A stretch of DNA of 64,000 bases from contig PSQN01000002.1 of assembly GCA_002989075.1 (NCBI GenBank), forward strand, positions 1,577,245-1,641,244, read 5' to 3'. The stretch comes from Arthonia radiata. Lineage: Eukaryota; Ascomycota; Arthoniomycetes; Arthoniales; Arthoniaceae. Both the position numbers and the translations under genes were made by a program. The notes beneath the pieces were generated by a model, which was given only the letters and a program-made list of their open reading frames with translations, did no database searches and was not told where the DNA came from. Position 1 is the first letter of the stretch, and each line of letters starts with the position of its first letter. Shown piece after piece: positions 10,677 through 23,143 of the stretch.

Positions 10677-13600
10677 CTTTAACAGACTCGCTATAAAAGT
10701 AGAGAAAGTAGATTAATTATATTTACTACTTTAACACCTAACAGCCGCGACGCTGTAGATAGGTTAGCTAATAGAATAGCTAGTACGAGTAAAATATTGA
10801 ACGTCAACATTAAGATAGAAAAAAGCTTCTTAGAAGAATGTTTTAAAGTTACTTTATTCTTAATACGCTTAGCTATATACTTTAAAACTTATAAAGATTA
10901 GTTCTTAAACAACACTATTATAGTTTTATTTGCTACCTCTTATATAAATAAAGATACTTATAAGTAGGTTGAGTATTACTTCGACGATTTCTTATTTATC
11001 TTAATAAAGAGTAGGCGCGAGAATACTAATAAGTTCTTTACTAGCTTCGCCTTCTTTTAGAGAAAGCTTTGTAAAATCTTTAGATAAACCGACGCTAGAC
11101 GCGTCGCTATTAGAAAGCTTTAGAATCTTAAGTAAATAGGACCAGCGAGCAGGTACGCCGCTAAATTTATACAGTATGCTAATTAAACAGAATAGAATAA
11201 GAAACCTCTTATTGAGACTTTCTACGAAGGACTTAAGAATTATATTAAGAAAATAATTTATATTCGTAAAGAGAAGTTTAATAATCTCAATAACTTTATA
11301 CAACGAGTAAAGAAGATCGACGACAGTAACTTTAAAAGATAAATAGAAAAGAAGGGTAACCCTACTAATAGATTCTATAGAACTAAGAATCGAGCAAACT
11401 TACAATAAGACCGAGGCGATCCAATAGAGTTAGATTTTATAAAGCTTCGAGAGAAACTAAACAACTAGAAACAAGAATACAGAATAAAGAACAAGCTATA
11501 CTTATATTACGGAAAACCAGAACATTAAGTTAAAGAATACCGTTCTAAAAAATAATAGTTTAATAGTACTAGTAGAAACAAACACAACAATCGATCTTAG
11601 AAACTCTATTTCCTACGACAATAGTTTAATATAACTACTTAGATACAAGAGAACAACGGTCGCAATAAGGCGATAGAACTACTAGTAGTCTTCTCTAACC
11701 GCTAATATATAGACCCAACTAAAAGATATCTTCTTCTAGAATTAGGTCTTCTATAGAAGACTATCTAGAACTAGTATAAGTACGTTACTAAACTAACTAA
11801 GAAGCAGAAGAATATTTACTAGAGCGCCTTCTATAACTAGAAAAAATACTTACTAGATTACTTTCAATAAAAAGCACAATAAATAAAACTTATTTAACTT
11901 ATATAAAAACTAGAACACAGACATTAAGTTATAGAAAGAAACAAAGAAACGATAAATAAAATAAAAACAATAAAGTCTATAGAACTAAAACAACATTAAC
12001 CGTACTATTCCAAGGCAGTAGATACGAGATACCGTTGTACTATATGAAACACTATTCTAAACTACGTGCTATAATAACAATTACACGACTTATAAATTTA
12101 ATAAATTAAAATTAGAATAATAGCCAAGAAAATCGATATCTTTGAAACAAGATTCGATACAAGAACTAGACCTTACCCAAAGAAGATCTAGGTTACCTTA
12201 CTTAGAAACCTAAAAGAAATTTAAGGAAGAATAGACTGTAGGAGCTAAGCAAGATAGCAGCTACAATACGTTATAGATAAGACAACAACTTAAAGACAAA
12301 AATATAGATTCTAATAGTACAGAATTCTTACTCGAGAACAATACTAACTAGGAAGAATAAACTCTAATCCGTTAGAAAGAAATAATATAGAGACTTTGTT
12401 AGTTAGCCTTTTATAATAAGAAGTTAAGCGCTAATAGAGACATTAATAATATTCTAGAATATATTTACTTACGTTTACGATAACTAGTAAACTACCTTAT
12501 TAGAGGTCTAGAATTATATAGTTAGTATTAATATCTTTAACTAACAATATACAATCTATAAATACAATAAGTTTTAACTAGCAATAGTTATATAATTAAA
12601 GTAGAGATTATAAACAATAAACTAGACGTTATAATAAAAGTAGTACTAAAATACTTTATATAGGAGTTCTTATAGCAGATTAATTAATAATAGGTTTCGG
12701 TACCTAGAATACTTTAGAACGTATATAATTAATAGGAAAAAGACTAGGTCGACTACTCTAAGAGTAGTAGTACCGACCTGTCTAACGGTTAGACCCTCTA
12801 GAAGCCTAGCTCTATACGAGCTCGGCCTTCTATAGAGTATATTTATATACTTGGACAACAATAAACTACAGAAACATTAAAATTATAATTAATTTAGACG
12901 CAACAGGTAACTTTATCTTAATATACTGCGTTAAGAAGTACCAAATATAAACACAAAAGAAGAAATTATTCTATATACTATTTAAATTTTAAGGGGTAGA
13001 GAGAAGAGTTAACTATAAGACTTTATTAATAGATATAATAATTAAGAACTATTAAGAAGAAATTACTTATAATATTGTAGATATTAACTAGCACTACGCT
13101 ATACTAAGTATACCTTAATTACAATAATATAACCTAGAAGTAGATTAAAGAACTAAAAAACTTCTCTTTACTAGATATAAGTACTCTAAATAAGAGTCGT
13201 TCTACGGAACAAATACTCTATAAGCTATTACTAGTAGTAAGGATAAAAAGCGCAATAAAGAACTTATATAGATTAGTACTACTATACTTTAATACTTAGA
13301 TGTTCTATAAGAGGAGTCTAACGTAGTATCTCGTCTATAGCTAACTATACGTAAGTATAAACAAGAGACAACTATACGTCAACGATTCTATACAACAACA
13401 AGTACTTAATTAATTACTAAGATACCCGAGAAATACGATCAATTTTAATACTTATTTAAGAAAGCTAAGCCAAACTTAGCTCTTCTAGTATATAAACCGT
13501 AGGATTATACAATATCTTTATAAGAAGACAAGACACTAATATTCGGTTTAATATACTCTCTATTAGAAGTAGAACATTAAGCGCTTCGCAACTATTTCAA

Positions 13601-14970
13601 CAAAAACCTTAAGAAAGGATTTATCCGAAAGTTAATATTACTAGCCAAATATCTAATACTCTTTATATTAAAGAAGAATAGTAAACTACAACTCTACGTA
13701 GATTATAGACAATTGAACGGAGTAACTATTAAAAATCGATATTCCTTACTATATATCGACAAAATAATAGATCGATTATATAACGCGCAATAGTTTACTA
13801 AGTTTAATCTACGAGGAGCCTATAACTTAATTTATATAAAGAAAGACAAAGAATAGAAAACAGCCTTCTATACTAGATACAGACTTTTTAAGTATTGCGT
13901 TATACTCTTTAAGCTAATAAACGTACTAGCATTATTCTAGAAACTAATTAATAACACACTTAGCGACTACTTAGATATATTTATAACTGCTTATTTAGAC
14001 GATATCTTAGTATACAGCCGTATACTAGAAGAATATAAGAAATATATTAAGAAGGTATTAAAAAGATTAGTACGTACCGATTTACAAATTAATATCGAGA
14101 AAACCTAGTTTTACCAATAATTTGTCGAATTTCTTAGATTTATAATTACCAAGCACAGTCTTTAAATAGAAGATTTAAAGATTTAATCTGTTTTAACCTA
14201 GCCTATACTAAAGAATATAAAACAATTGCAACAGTTTTTTAGTTTTGCTAACTACTATAGGCGATAGATATTTAACTTTAGCCGAATTACAGTACCGCTG
14301 TCTTAATAGATAAAATAATCGATAGAATTATTCTAGACGTAGAAAGAACAATTAGTATTTAAAGAGCTTCAGAAAGCTTTTAAGATTAAGCCTGTACTAG
14401 CAATATTTGACTCTAACCTACCGATTATTATAGAAATAGACGCGTTAGACTATATAATTGAAGTATATATAAGTTAAAATAATAAGGAAAGAAAGCTTAG
14501 ACCAGTAGCTTTCTACTCAAGAAAAACATTATTTACAGAGCAGAACTACAATATTTACGATAAGAAGCTCTTAGCTATTATAGCAGTATTCGAGATATAG
14601 CGAGCTTACTTAGAAAGAGTAAACTATATAATTATAGTATATATAGACTATAAGAACCTAACCTACTTTATAACAACAAAGAAGCTTAACTACAGACAAG
14701 TTAGATAGTTAGAAACTATAGCTTTATATAACTTTATTATTACCTACAAGAAGGGTTTTAAGAACAATAGAGCCGACGCTCTAAGCCAACGTTCCGATTA
14801 CCTTAATAATAAGAAACACGTCGAGCACGCAATATTCTAAGAACACAATAACAAGATTAAATACAATTAATTAGCTATAACAACTAAGTTTATTATTAAA
14901 CTAGACAACCGAATCCTAGACAACCTAAACGACCCTAAAATTTACTAGAAAGACGAGAAACGACACTTAG
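10203..14970 (+). mobile_element. Truncated Ty3/Gypsy retrotransposon fossil (copy 2)
   Basis: It has a 5' LTR at 10,203-10,676, then leader, gag (about 10,700-11,600), protease (about 12,900-13,300) and RT plus RNase H (about 13,600-14,850) on the + strand. The RT part keeps the best readable family motifs, including the YLDD-type catalytic box near 13,990-14,010. The element ends at 14,970, where the LTR of a different Gypsy element begins, so integrase and 3' LTR are absent here. Same family as copies 0 and 1. Broken in dozens of places. Confidence 0.8.
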
Positions 14971-15244
14971 TGTTATAGGCGATATTAAGAACAACTCATC
15001 AACTACACAGAGAAACAGATAGAATTTCAAAGCTACAGAACAACTATTTAGAAAACTAGAACTGCTATTTAGTTAGTTGAAGCGGTTTGCCAAGCCTTTA
15101 CCTTTTGCCTAGGTAACCGAAGGTAAAGCTGAGAGAAGGTAAACTGGCAATTAATTAGTAGCAAAGAACAGTCTTTTTAATGCAGTAGGCGTGTTAATAG
15201 CTTCTAAAGGCGGTAGTTAGTTGATCTAAGGTAGTTCTGTAATA
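14971..15244 (-). repeat. LTR of Gypsy copy 3 (left)
   Basis: Begins TGTTATAGG and ends near GTAATA. It is a direct repeat of 20696-20969. The two copies differ mainly by transitions of the RIP kind. Confidence 0.85.
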
Positions 15245-18200
15245 CTATCTTCTCCTTCGAGAAGCTAGTTGCCCTCAATCAGTAAGATAATAGAGGGTTT
15301 CAACTACCTAAGTCTTAGCTTGCTTGGGTATTTCTCGTAGAAGCTCTTTAGTAGATCTTAAGCATATTTAAAGTCTTTAATCAGGTATTATTTTTGGTCT
15401 TCGTCGTAGCCGTACCATTTTGCGTGGATCTAGATTTGTTTTTAACTTTTCTGTACGTTAATAATGTCTTTAACAACCTATTCGTTATTATTCTTAATTA
15501 CGATAGGCTCTAGGTTGGGGTACTTTTAGCCTTTTAAAGGCTCGTTAAGGTCTCTTAACAATATTAAGAAATTAAATGTTTTATAAATTTCTATTGAATT
15601 TAGAAGGTCTAGTATATAGGTATTTCCTTGGCGGTACGTAATTACGTATAGTCCGATATACTTATAATCTAGCTTCTTTAATAGTCGCTTCGTTCGAATG
15701 TTCTTAGTTAATAGCTATACTTTGTCCCTAACTTTAAAGGTTGTATTAGACCTCTGTTTATTGGCCTACTCCGTTATCTTAAATTAAGCTTATTTTATAT
15801 TTAATTTTTCTTCTTTCTACAATTTCTAAAAACGGTTGCTTACAGCCTCTACTTTATCTAATTGAACCCTCTTATAGGCAGTTTAATCCTAATTAACGGG
15901 TTCTGTTATAGATTCGAAGCTTATCCGGAGTTTGTATCCGTAGGTTATATCAAATAGTAACATTTTAGTTGTTTTAGACACCGTAGTATTTGCTACAAAC
16001 TCGACCGCGGGAAGCTTATTGTACTAGTTGTCTTAATAATAATTTATAAATATTCTTAGGTGTATCTCTATACCTCGATAAGAGATCTTAGATTAGCTAT
16101 CGGTTTAGAAGTAATAAGCGGTTGCAAGTTTAGTATTTACTTTTAAGCGCTTTATTAAGTATCTCTAAACTACGCTAGCAAACTATAGATCCCGGTTAGA
16201 CGTTAGAGACCTCGGGAGTCCTCGTTTGTATTATACGTTCTAGTAAATTAGGTTTGCTATCGATTCGGTATCCGTTTCGCTAAGTCTAAACTTACAGAGA
16301 AGGAATGTTTTTAGCTTCGCTAATCTGTTAACTAGCATTAAGATAGCATTGTCTTTATTTAATCTAGACTCCGATAGGTCGGTAACAAAATCTATAGTGT
16401 AGTCTAAGTTAGACCTCTTGGGGGCCGGCAACGGCTAAAGAAGCTCTACTGGCTTCTCGTTCCTTAGCTTAGCTCTTCTACAGACATAGCAATTATCGAC
16501 AAACTGCTTTATCTTTCTTAACAGTTAGGAAAACTAGTAGTATTCAGCGAGCTAATAAATTATGTTTCTAACTTCTAGGTGTCCTGTTTCTATTAAAGAA
16601 TGTATCTTGTTAATTACTTTAGTAACGTAGAAACTAGGCACTACTAAGCGTTCTTGTACTAATAGCAGTTTATTAATATTCGAGTATAGTAGTAAATAAT
16701 AGTCTTCAACGTTTCTATCGATTAGATCGTCTTCTTTATATTTAGCTAGGGCTTTATAGATATAACTAAAAGCTTTGTCTTTAGTATTCGCTTCTTTTAT
16801 TAATTCTTTAAGTACCGCTAGAGGTTTGGTCTCGTCTTCCGTATCGATTAAGTATACTTAACAGTCTTCTTAGACCTTTGTAGACAGTTTGCTAGCGGGC
16901 AACAACGTTTAAAATATATTAGAATCTTTTTTTACTCTTAGACCCGGGGCTCTTCTTATTAAAGCGTCTGCATTCCTGTTCGCCGCCCCTCTGCGGTACG
17001 TAATTTCGAAATTAAATGCTAAGAGGAACTTAGCTTATCGAGCTTGTCGTCGGGTTAGTTGCTTAATCGATATAAAGTACTTTAATACCTAATAATCGGT
17101 AAGAATTTAAGTTAGCTTGTTAGTAGGCACAGACTATAGCTCCGGTCGGAATATTTTAAAGAACTTAACGATCGCCAATAATTCCTTATTATAGATAGCG
17201 TAGTTTAGCTCTGCGGGGTTGAGGCTTAAGAACTAGTAAGCTATTAGTATTAGTTAGCTATCGTTGTTAAGTTGCGACAAAATACCTGCCGCTATTAAAT
17301 CTAAAGAATTGTATTTTACAAATAATTACTTATTCGGACGGAAGTACATTATAACTGGTTTTTTGCTAACTTCCTCTTTAAGATGCTTAAAGGCTCTATC
17401 GCAGCTATCGTTCTACGGTCCGCTACTATTCTTCGTTAGGCTATTTAGCGGACGGACTATCTTACTAAAGTTCTAGATAAATTATTGATAGTAGTTGTAA
17501 AACTTTAGAAACCGCCGTACGGCAGTAATATTACCTTGCCGGAGTCTCTCTTAGTCTTTAATCGCTTGAACCTTTTTGGAGTTTATTTTGGTTTTAATTA
17601 ACGTAATAACTAGGTCTAAATACTTAATCTTTTGCTTGTAGAACTCGTACTTCTTAATATCCGCGTATAGGCTAATTAACCTTAGCTGTAATAAGACCTG
17701 TCAAATATCTTCCTTGTGTTTCTTTTTTAACTTACTAAAGATAAGTATATCGTTTAGATAAATCGATACGTACTTGTTAAGTATATTTAAAAAGAAATCG
17801 TTTATAAATCGTTAGAAGGTCGAAGAAGCATTATATAGGCCGAACGAAACTACGTTATACTTATAGTTTTTAAGGCGGATAGCGAAAGTTATAAAGTTCG
17901 AATCTTCTTCTAAAGCTATTCTTAGCCGGTAAAAGGTCTAATAGATATTAAGCTTTGAGAACTACTGTACTTTAGTAACCCTTACTAGAGTTTTCTCGAT
18001 TAATAGAAGCGGATAGAAGTCTCTCTAAGTAATTACGTTTAGTCTCCAATAATTAATATACAAACGGAGTTTACTTCCTAGTTTACGAACGAACAGGATC
18101 GGAGAGCTATAATAAAAGTTGCTGGGTAAGATATACTATTTAGCGAGGTTTAACCGTATATAGTCTTTAATAAGACTAGCCTCTTTCATTAATATTCTGC

Positions 18201-20695
18201 TTAAGGGTTCTCGGTAAGGTAATTTAGAGCTAAACTTTAGCTTTATCTTTAGGTCTTGTAATCGGTAAGATAATAGCTTGTCTACGTTATTCTTATTAAA
18301 TATATTTAAAAACTCCTAGAACTCTTTAGATAGCTTTAATTTTAGATTAATCGTTTCTTAGTCTTTTTTCCGATAGGATTCAATATCCTTTATAATTATA
18401 AAAAATACTTTGGCGTTCTTCTGCTTTGCTAGGTGTCGAAATAAAGCTGTATCTATAAAGTTAATCTACTAGGGGCTTCTAAGTATAGAGATATCCTGTC
18501 GCTTTTTAAGTTGCAGCTTAGATTCCTTATATATCTCTTTCTTAAAGGAGGCCTTTTAAGTATCTTCTGCGGCAACTAACGCTCCTTGTTCTTAATTAAT
18601 CGAGCTCGTTCTAGCGGAGCTAATCGGTATTTAGGGTTGAGCCTGCTAGTTAGCCTTAAGCCTCTTTAGTATCGTTACCTTCGCTAACGGTAAGGGCCGC
18701 TTATCTTCTATAATTCGGCCGTCTCGAGACAAGTCTAGATCGATTTAGGCTGGCTTTAAGTTAGATAGAGATTTAAATATCGTTAACTAATTTTAAACCG
18801 GCTTCTACTCGTACTTATAATCGTTTCTAAATTTTAGTAGTCTTTTCTTATAGTCTATCGATATAGAGTACGTTTCTAACTAGCGTTTCTCTAACAAGAT
18901 TTTTTACGTTCCTAGCTAGATAACGTAGAACAACGTACGCGGGATCTAGTAGTCTTATATCTGTATCAGCACGAATAGTCCCTTTTTAATAGTCTTTTCC
19001 GGCTGTTCTTTAAATTCTCAGATAATAATCGGTTTATTTAGCTTTACTAAGCTAATCTCAAACGTTTAGTAAATCTTCTCTACAAGGCGGTAATCTATAA
19101 CGACAGCGATCTAGCAACCTATATTTATTATCGCTAAGAACTTAAGCGGGGTTTAGTTTTGGTTGCCAGCTATTAACAGCTATATCTAAATAAACGGGTC
19201 GTTCTACATCTTTATATTATTTTTGATGCCGACTAGCTCTAAGGGTAAAGAGTATAGTTTATTAAACTTTTCTAAAGCTTAACTGCTGTCTAATGCTAGC
19301 CGCTCCGACCGAACTTCGTAGAGAGCTACGCGTTTCTCTGTTTTAACGCTAAAGTCTTTTTAAGAGGGCAGTTCCTCTAGTAATAGCTCTTCTTCTAATA
19401 CTTATAGCAAGTAATGTCTTCTACGTTTCGTTAAAAAGGGTTTGTACTTAAAGTCAATTAACGTACTACTAGGGCAGCTAGAAGCTTAATAGCAGCGGTA
19501 GAAGTTCTAGTTCCTGTCGGAGCTAAGTTTGTCTACGACTATAGAAGTCGATTTAGTTGAGAGTTATTCTTCTTAACTACGTTTACTTAAGACTTTACCT
19601 TATTGATCTGCTAAATGTTCTAGTCGGCGAATTAGAGTTCCTTAACATAACTAGCGACAGCTCTAAGCTTATATAGTAGCGTAGCTTCTTTAAGAAGAAT
19701 ATTAATCTTATTCCGTAGGTTGTATAGCTAAGTTAGTTTATCGATATTAGCTTTAATCGCGTGTTTGTAGAACTAGACGAGAAACTTAGACAATTTCTTC
19801 TGTCCTTGGCGTAGGTTGCGGTAGCCCTCGCGAGTAGTTTCTTCTTAAAACGGATCTCTGTATTAGTTCTCTAACGCCTAGTAAACGTCCTTTAGTATAG
19901 TCTCTTCGGCTTAGTTTAAGTAAGGTTTTATATATTAAGCGGCGGTTTTATCTAGGCGTAATAGAATATAAGCTACTTTAGTCTTATTTAACGAGTAGTA
20001 ATTAATATTAATATACATCTTATTCTTTATACAACGTATTTATAACTTAAGCTCTTATAAGGCTCTACTAGCGAAAATAGGAGGGTCGGGTATCTTCTTA
20101 GATTTCTTTTTATTGCTAATTTAGCTTAATGTAGACGTCTCCTTAGTAGTCTCTTTACGACTCTCTCTAATTGTTTAAGGATTAACATTCCGACGACGAT
20201 TTTAGCGCTCGTCCTCTTTAATCTAGAGCTTACGTAATTAAGCTTAAGTATCAGTATATTTGGCGTAGAATTCTGTTTAAAATATAGAGAAGTCCTCCGG
20301 CCGGGTTATTATTAGGTTAATTATATTATCGTCTGTCGCGTAGCTTCTAATGTCTCTGTAGAATTGCGTATTAGTGTTATTATTACTAACTATACGGTCT
20401 AGTAACGATTCTCGGGGTGCTATCTTGTATAATAGGTATATAACTATTAAAGCTTCGTGCTTAGATAGAGTTAACAATACTTTTTACTACAGTAGAATCT
20501 ATTCTATAAAGTTAGTTCAATTTAGTTTGGTTCCTACTAACTGCCTCGCTCGGCGTCTGTTAGTTGTGTCTTGCTAAAGGATGCTTAAATAGTTCGACGG
20601 GTTTATTGGGTACAGTACAACAGTCTTTAATAGGTATTAACACTACTAAAGTCTACTACGTGTATATAGATAAAAGAAATAGAGCTTTGAAATAA

Positions 20696-20969
20696 TATTA
20701 CAAGCGATATTGAGAACAACTTATTAACTGTACAGAGAAACAGATAGAATTTTAAAGCTATAGAACAACTATCTAGGAAACTAGAACTGCTATTTAGTTA
20801 GTTAGAGCGGTTTACCAAGCCTTTACCTTTTACCTAGGCAACCGGAGGTAAAGCTAAGAGAAGGTAAACTAGCAATTAATTGGTAGCAAAGAACAGTCTT
20901 CCTAATGCAGTAGGCGTGTCAATAGCTTTCAAAGGCGATAGTTGGTTGATCTAAGGTAGTTCCGTAACA
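20696..20969 (-). repeat. LTR of Gypsy copy 3 (right)
   Basis: Direct repeat of 14971-15244, ending GTAACA, so the terminal CA is kept at this end. Confidence 0.85.
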
Positions 20970-22165
20970 ATACTATTTAGCTAGCTATCTATATTATATT
21001 AACTAGGTTATACTACTTAAAGTAAATAACTATATTAATATTAAGAGAGTTAATATTAATACTATAAGCTATAGTTATATAAATAATAAAGTACTTACTA
21101 TAAAGAAATATTTAATATATAATTGATTATATTAAAGTATTAAGCTAAGAATAATAAATAAAAATAGTATTCTTTAGTAGCTTTTTCTTTAAAATAATCT
21201 ATAATATTAAATATAATATTAAAATAAGAGCCTAGTAAGTACTTATATAGTAGTAGTAGAATATAACCTTTAAAAGATAATCTCTCTTTTCTATTAATTA
21301 ACTAAGTAGGTATATAATTTACTATATAGCTTCTACTATAAACTACTCTATAAATATAAAGAAGAAGACTTACGTATAATTAATTAGCTTCTTGATAAGC
21401 TATATATTACTATAAAACTCTACTAACTTCTTAATTTTAGACTATATATATCTTACTAGCATTATAGTAGTACTAAAGTATAGAGTATATATAAGAAAAA
21501 GATACTAAATATAAGCAAATAAGGTATATAGCGGTTAAAATAATCTCTATTGCTTAGTACTAATATAATAAAGCTTATTAATTATAAGAAAATAAACTTA
21601 GTACTAAAAGACTTTAAAATAAAATATATATTTTATTTACTTACTTATAGCTAGCTCTAAAGAGACTTAAATATAAGTATATACTTTTTTTTAATTTAGT
21701 AGCGTATATCTTTATTATTTAATATAGTATTAAGTATAAATAGTCTTACTTTTAAAATATTAATTTTACTATTATATTAATTATATTAAATTGTCTATAG
21801 CGATAAAATAATTAATATAATTAATCTCTCTTTATAATTAATAAGCCTAAAAAACTAAAAAATAAATAACTTACTAAAGCTATAAAGAGTAACTAGTATA
21901 ATGTTAATACCTACTAAGAGGCTCTTAAGTACCTCTACTTAAGCCTTTTTAGGCTTAAATACCTCTATAGCGCTATAGTAAAGCGCCTAAACTTTTATAT
22001 AATAATCTATAAGATAGTTAAATCTAAGGTTTAAAAGGTAGCTAATATATTAATTATAGATTTAAAAAGACAATATTTAGCTTAGTAAAATTAATAAAGA
22101 ATTTTATATATAGAGACGAGTTTAAATATTAATAATAGTATTAATATAAAATTAATTTATTTACT
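20970..22165. other. AT-rich RIP-type tract without recognisable genes
   Basis: About 1.2 kb made almost entirely of A and T with very frequent TA steps, stop codons in all frames and no recognisable element ends. It is probably the remains of one or more repeats too decayed to classify. It ends abruptly near 22,165, where normal base composition begins. Confidence 0.6.
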
Positions 22166-23143
22166 TAAAAGCGCGTTACACCAAAAGTACTGGGTTAGAA
22201 GCTTAGACTGCCCAGGAGGGGAAGTTACGTGTGTCTATCCCGAACTTCCCGAAGGGGTAAGCTCCTGCAGCAGGCTAAGGTGCCTGAGACTGGCGATGGC
22301 TGTCACTTATACTCGTGTGATACCCTGTTGCTCCACTAATACCACGACAGAGGCTGAAAATGATCGATTAGTGAGCATCAGCTTTAGTAAGCTGCCGTGG
22401 CTGCTGATCATATGCCAAGCCTAGAACGAGCATGCATACAAAAGAGTAAGGGTACGCAGATCAATCGCCAAATCTAGCGCGTGAACGTGTAGGCAAGACC
22501 TTTTTGCTGCTTGGCACCATACCGATTCTACTTGGCAAAGCGTCCAGCTTAGAAATGTTCTCTTTCGCAGTTAGTATCGTGAGTCGTACATGGGACATGG
22601 GGGAACGCTCTCCGATCGAAAGGAGCTCGAGGGTTTGATGGAATGATAAGGAGTCGAGAATTGATAGACTCTTGTTGTGGCGTTTAATGTATCTTAGATG
22701 CAGTATGCTGCGCACGCACAAACAAGTGCCTCATAGATTAAGAGCCACTGTCATAGATGAATCTTGCCACCATGATCTTGAGAACGAAAGCTGAGCCGGT
22801 ATATCGCCAGACGATCTCTGGATAAGGCCGTCACCAACTTCAGGACGCCAGGGCTTGAAAACTGGTCACGTTGTCCTTGTGCAGCAGAGATAGAGACGAA
22901 ATGATCTTCGAGGGCATCGAATTTGTTCACGGGCTTCACATGTATAATGATGAATACGGAGGTCTTGGTGAAGTCGAAGAAAGAAACGCGCCGTGACAAC
23001 TTCGGATGCTTCTGCGAGTTGCCCCGCGCGACGCGTCTACAAACACAAGATGACCGCACTTCAGAGACACCCTTTGGCGCGCGCATCTTTTGGCTCCTCC
23101 ATTACTTAAAAACAAACACGAGTCGCGCGCAATCAGCGCGCAA
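22166..23143. other. Gene-free stretch upstream of the AT-hook gene
   Basis: Normal base composition, with short open frames on both strands that show no family signature. The last few hundred bases should hold the promoter and 5' leader of the AT-hook gene. I see nothing else to support here. Confidence 0.5.

Larger units (their letters stand above)
14971..20969 (-). mobile_element. Ty3/Gypsy retrotransposon fossil of a second family (copy 3)
   Basis: A 6.0-kb element lies between two 274-bp direct repeats (14971-15244 and 20696-20969). Sense is on the - strand: gag about 19,300-20,600, protease and RT about 17,450-19,000, RNase H about 16,900-17,300, integrase about 15,700-16,700, and a possible chromodomain-like tail near 15,300-15,500. 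A recognisable integrase-core fragment lies at 16,240-16,431. It interrupts copy 2, so it inserted later. No matching target duplication is visible, which suggests a rearranged edge or RIP damage. It is less degraded than copies 0-2 but still broken many times. Confidence 0.85.

Noticed and set aside
10198-10681. Copy 2 LTR as a solo LTR with a CTTTG/CTTTA duplication
   Set aside because: The sequence after 10,676 matches the leader and gag of the same family (as inside copy 1), so the right-hand CTTTA is element sequence and the similarity is chance.
1-22165. Small open frames (for example 11,001-11,303, 17,264-17,476, 20,374-20,577) as genes
   Set aside because: They are random or residual openings within RIP-damaged retrotransposons.
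23090-23143. N-terminal extension of the AT-hook protein from 23,090
   Set aside because: The extension opens with TTG, not ATG; the first in-frame ATG is 23,144.
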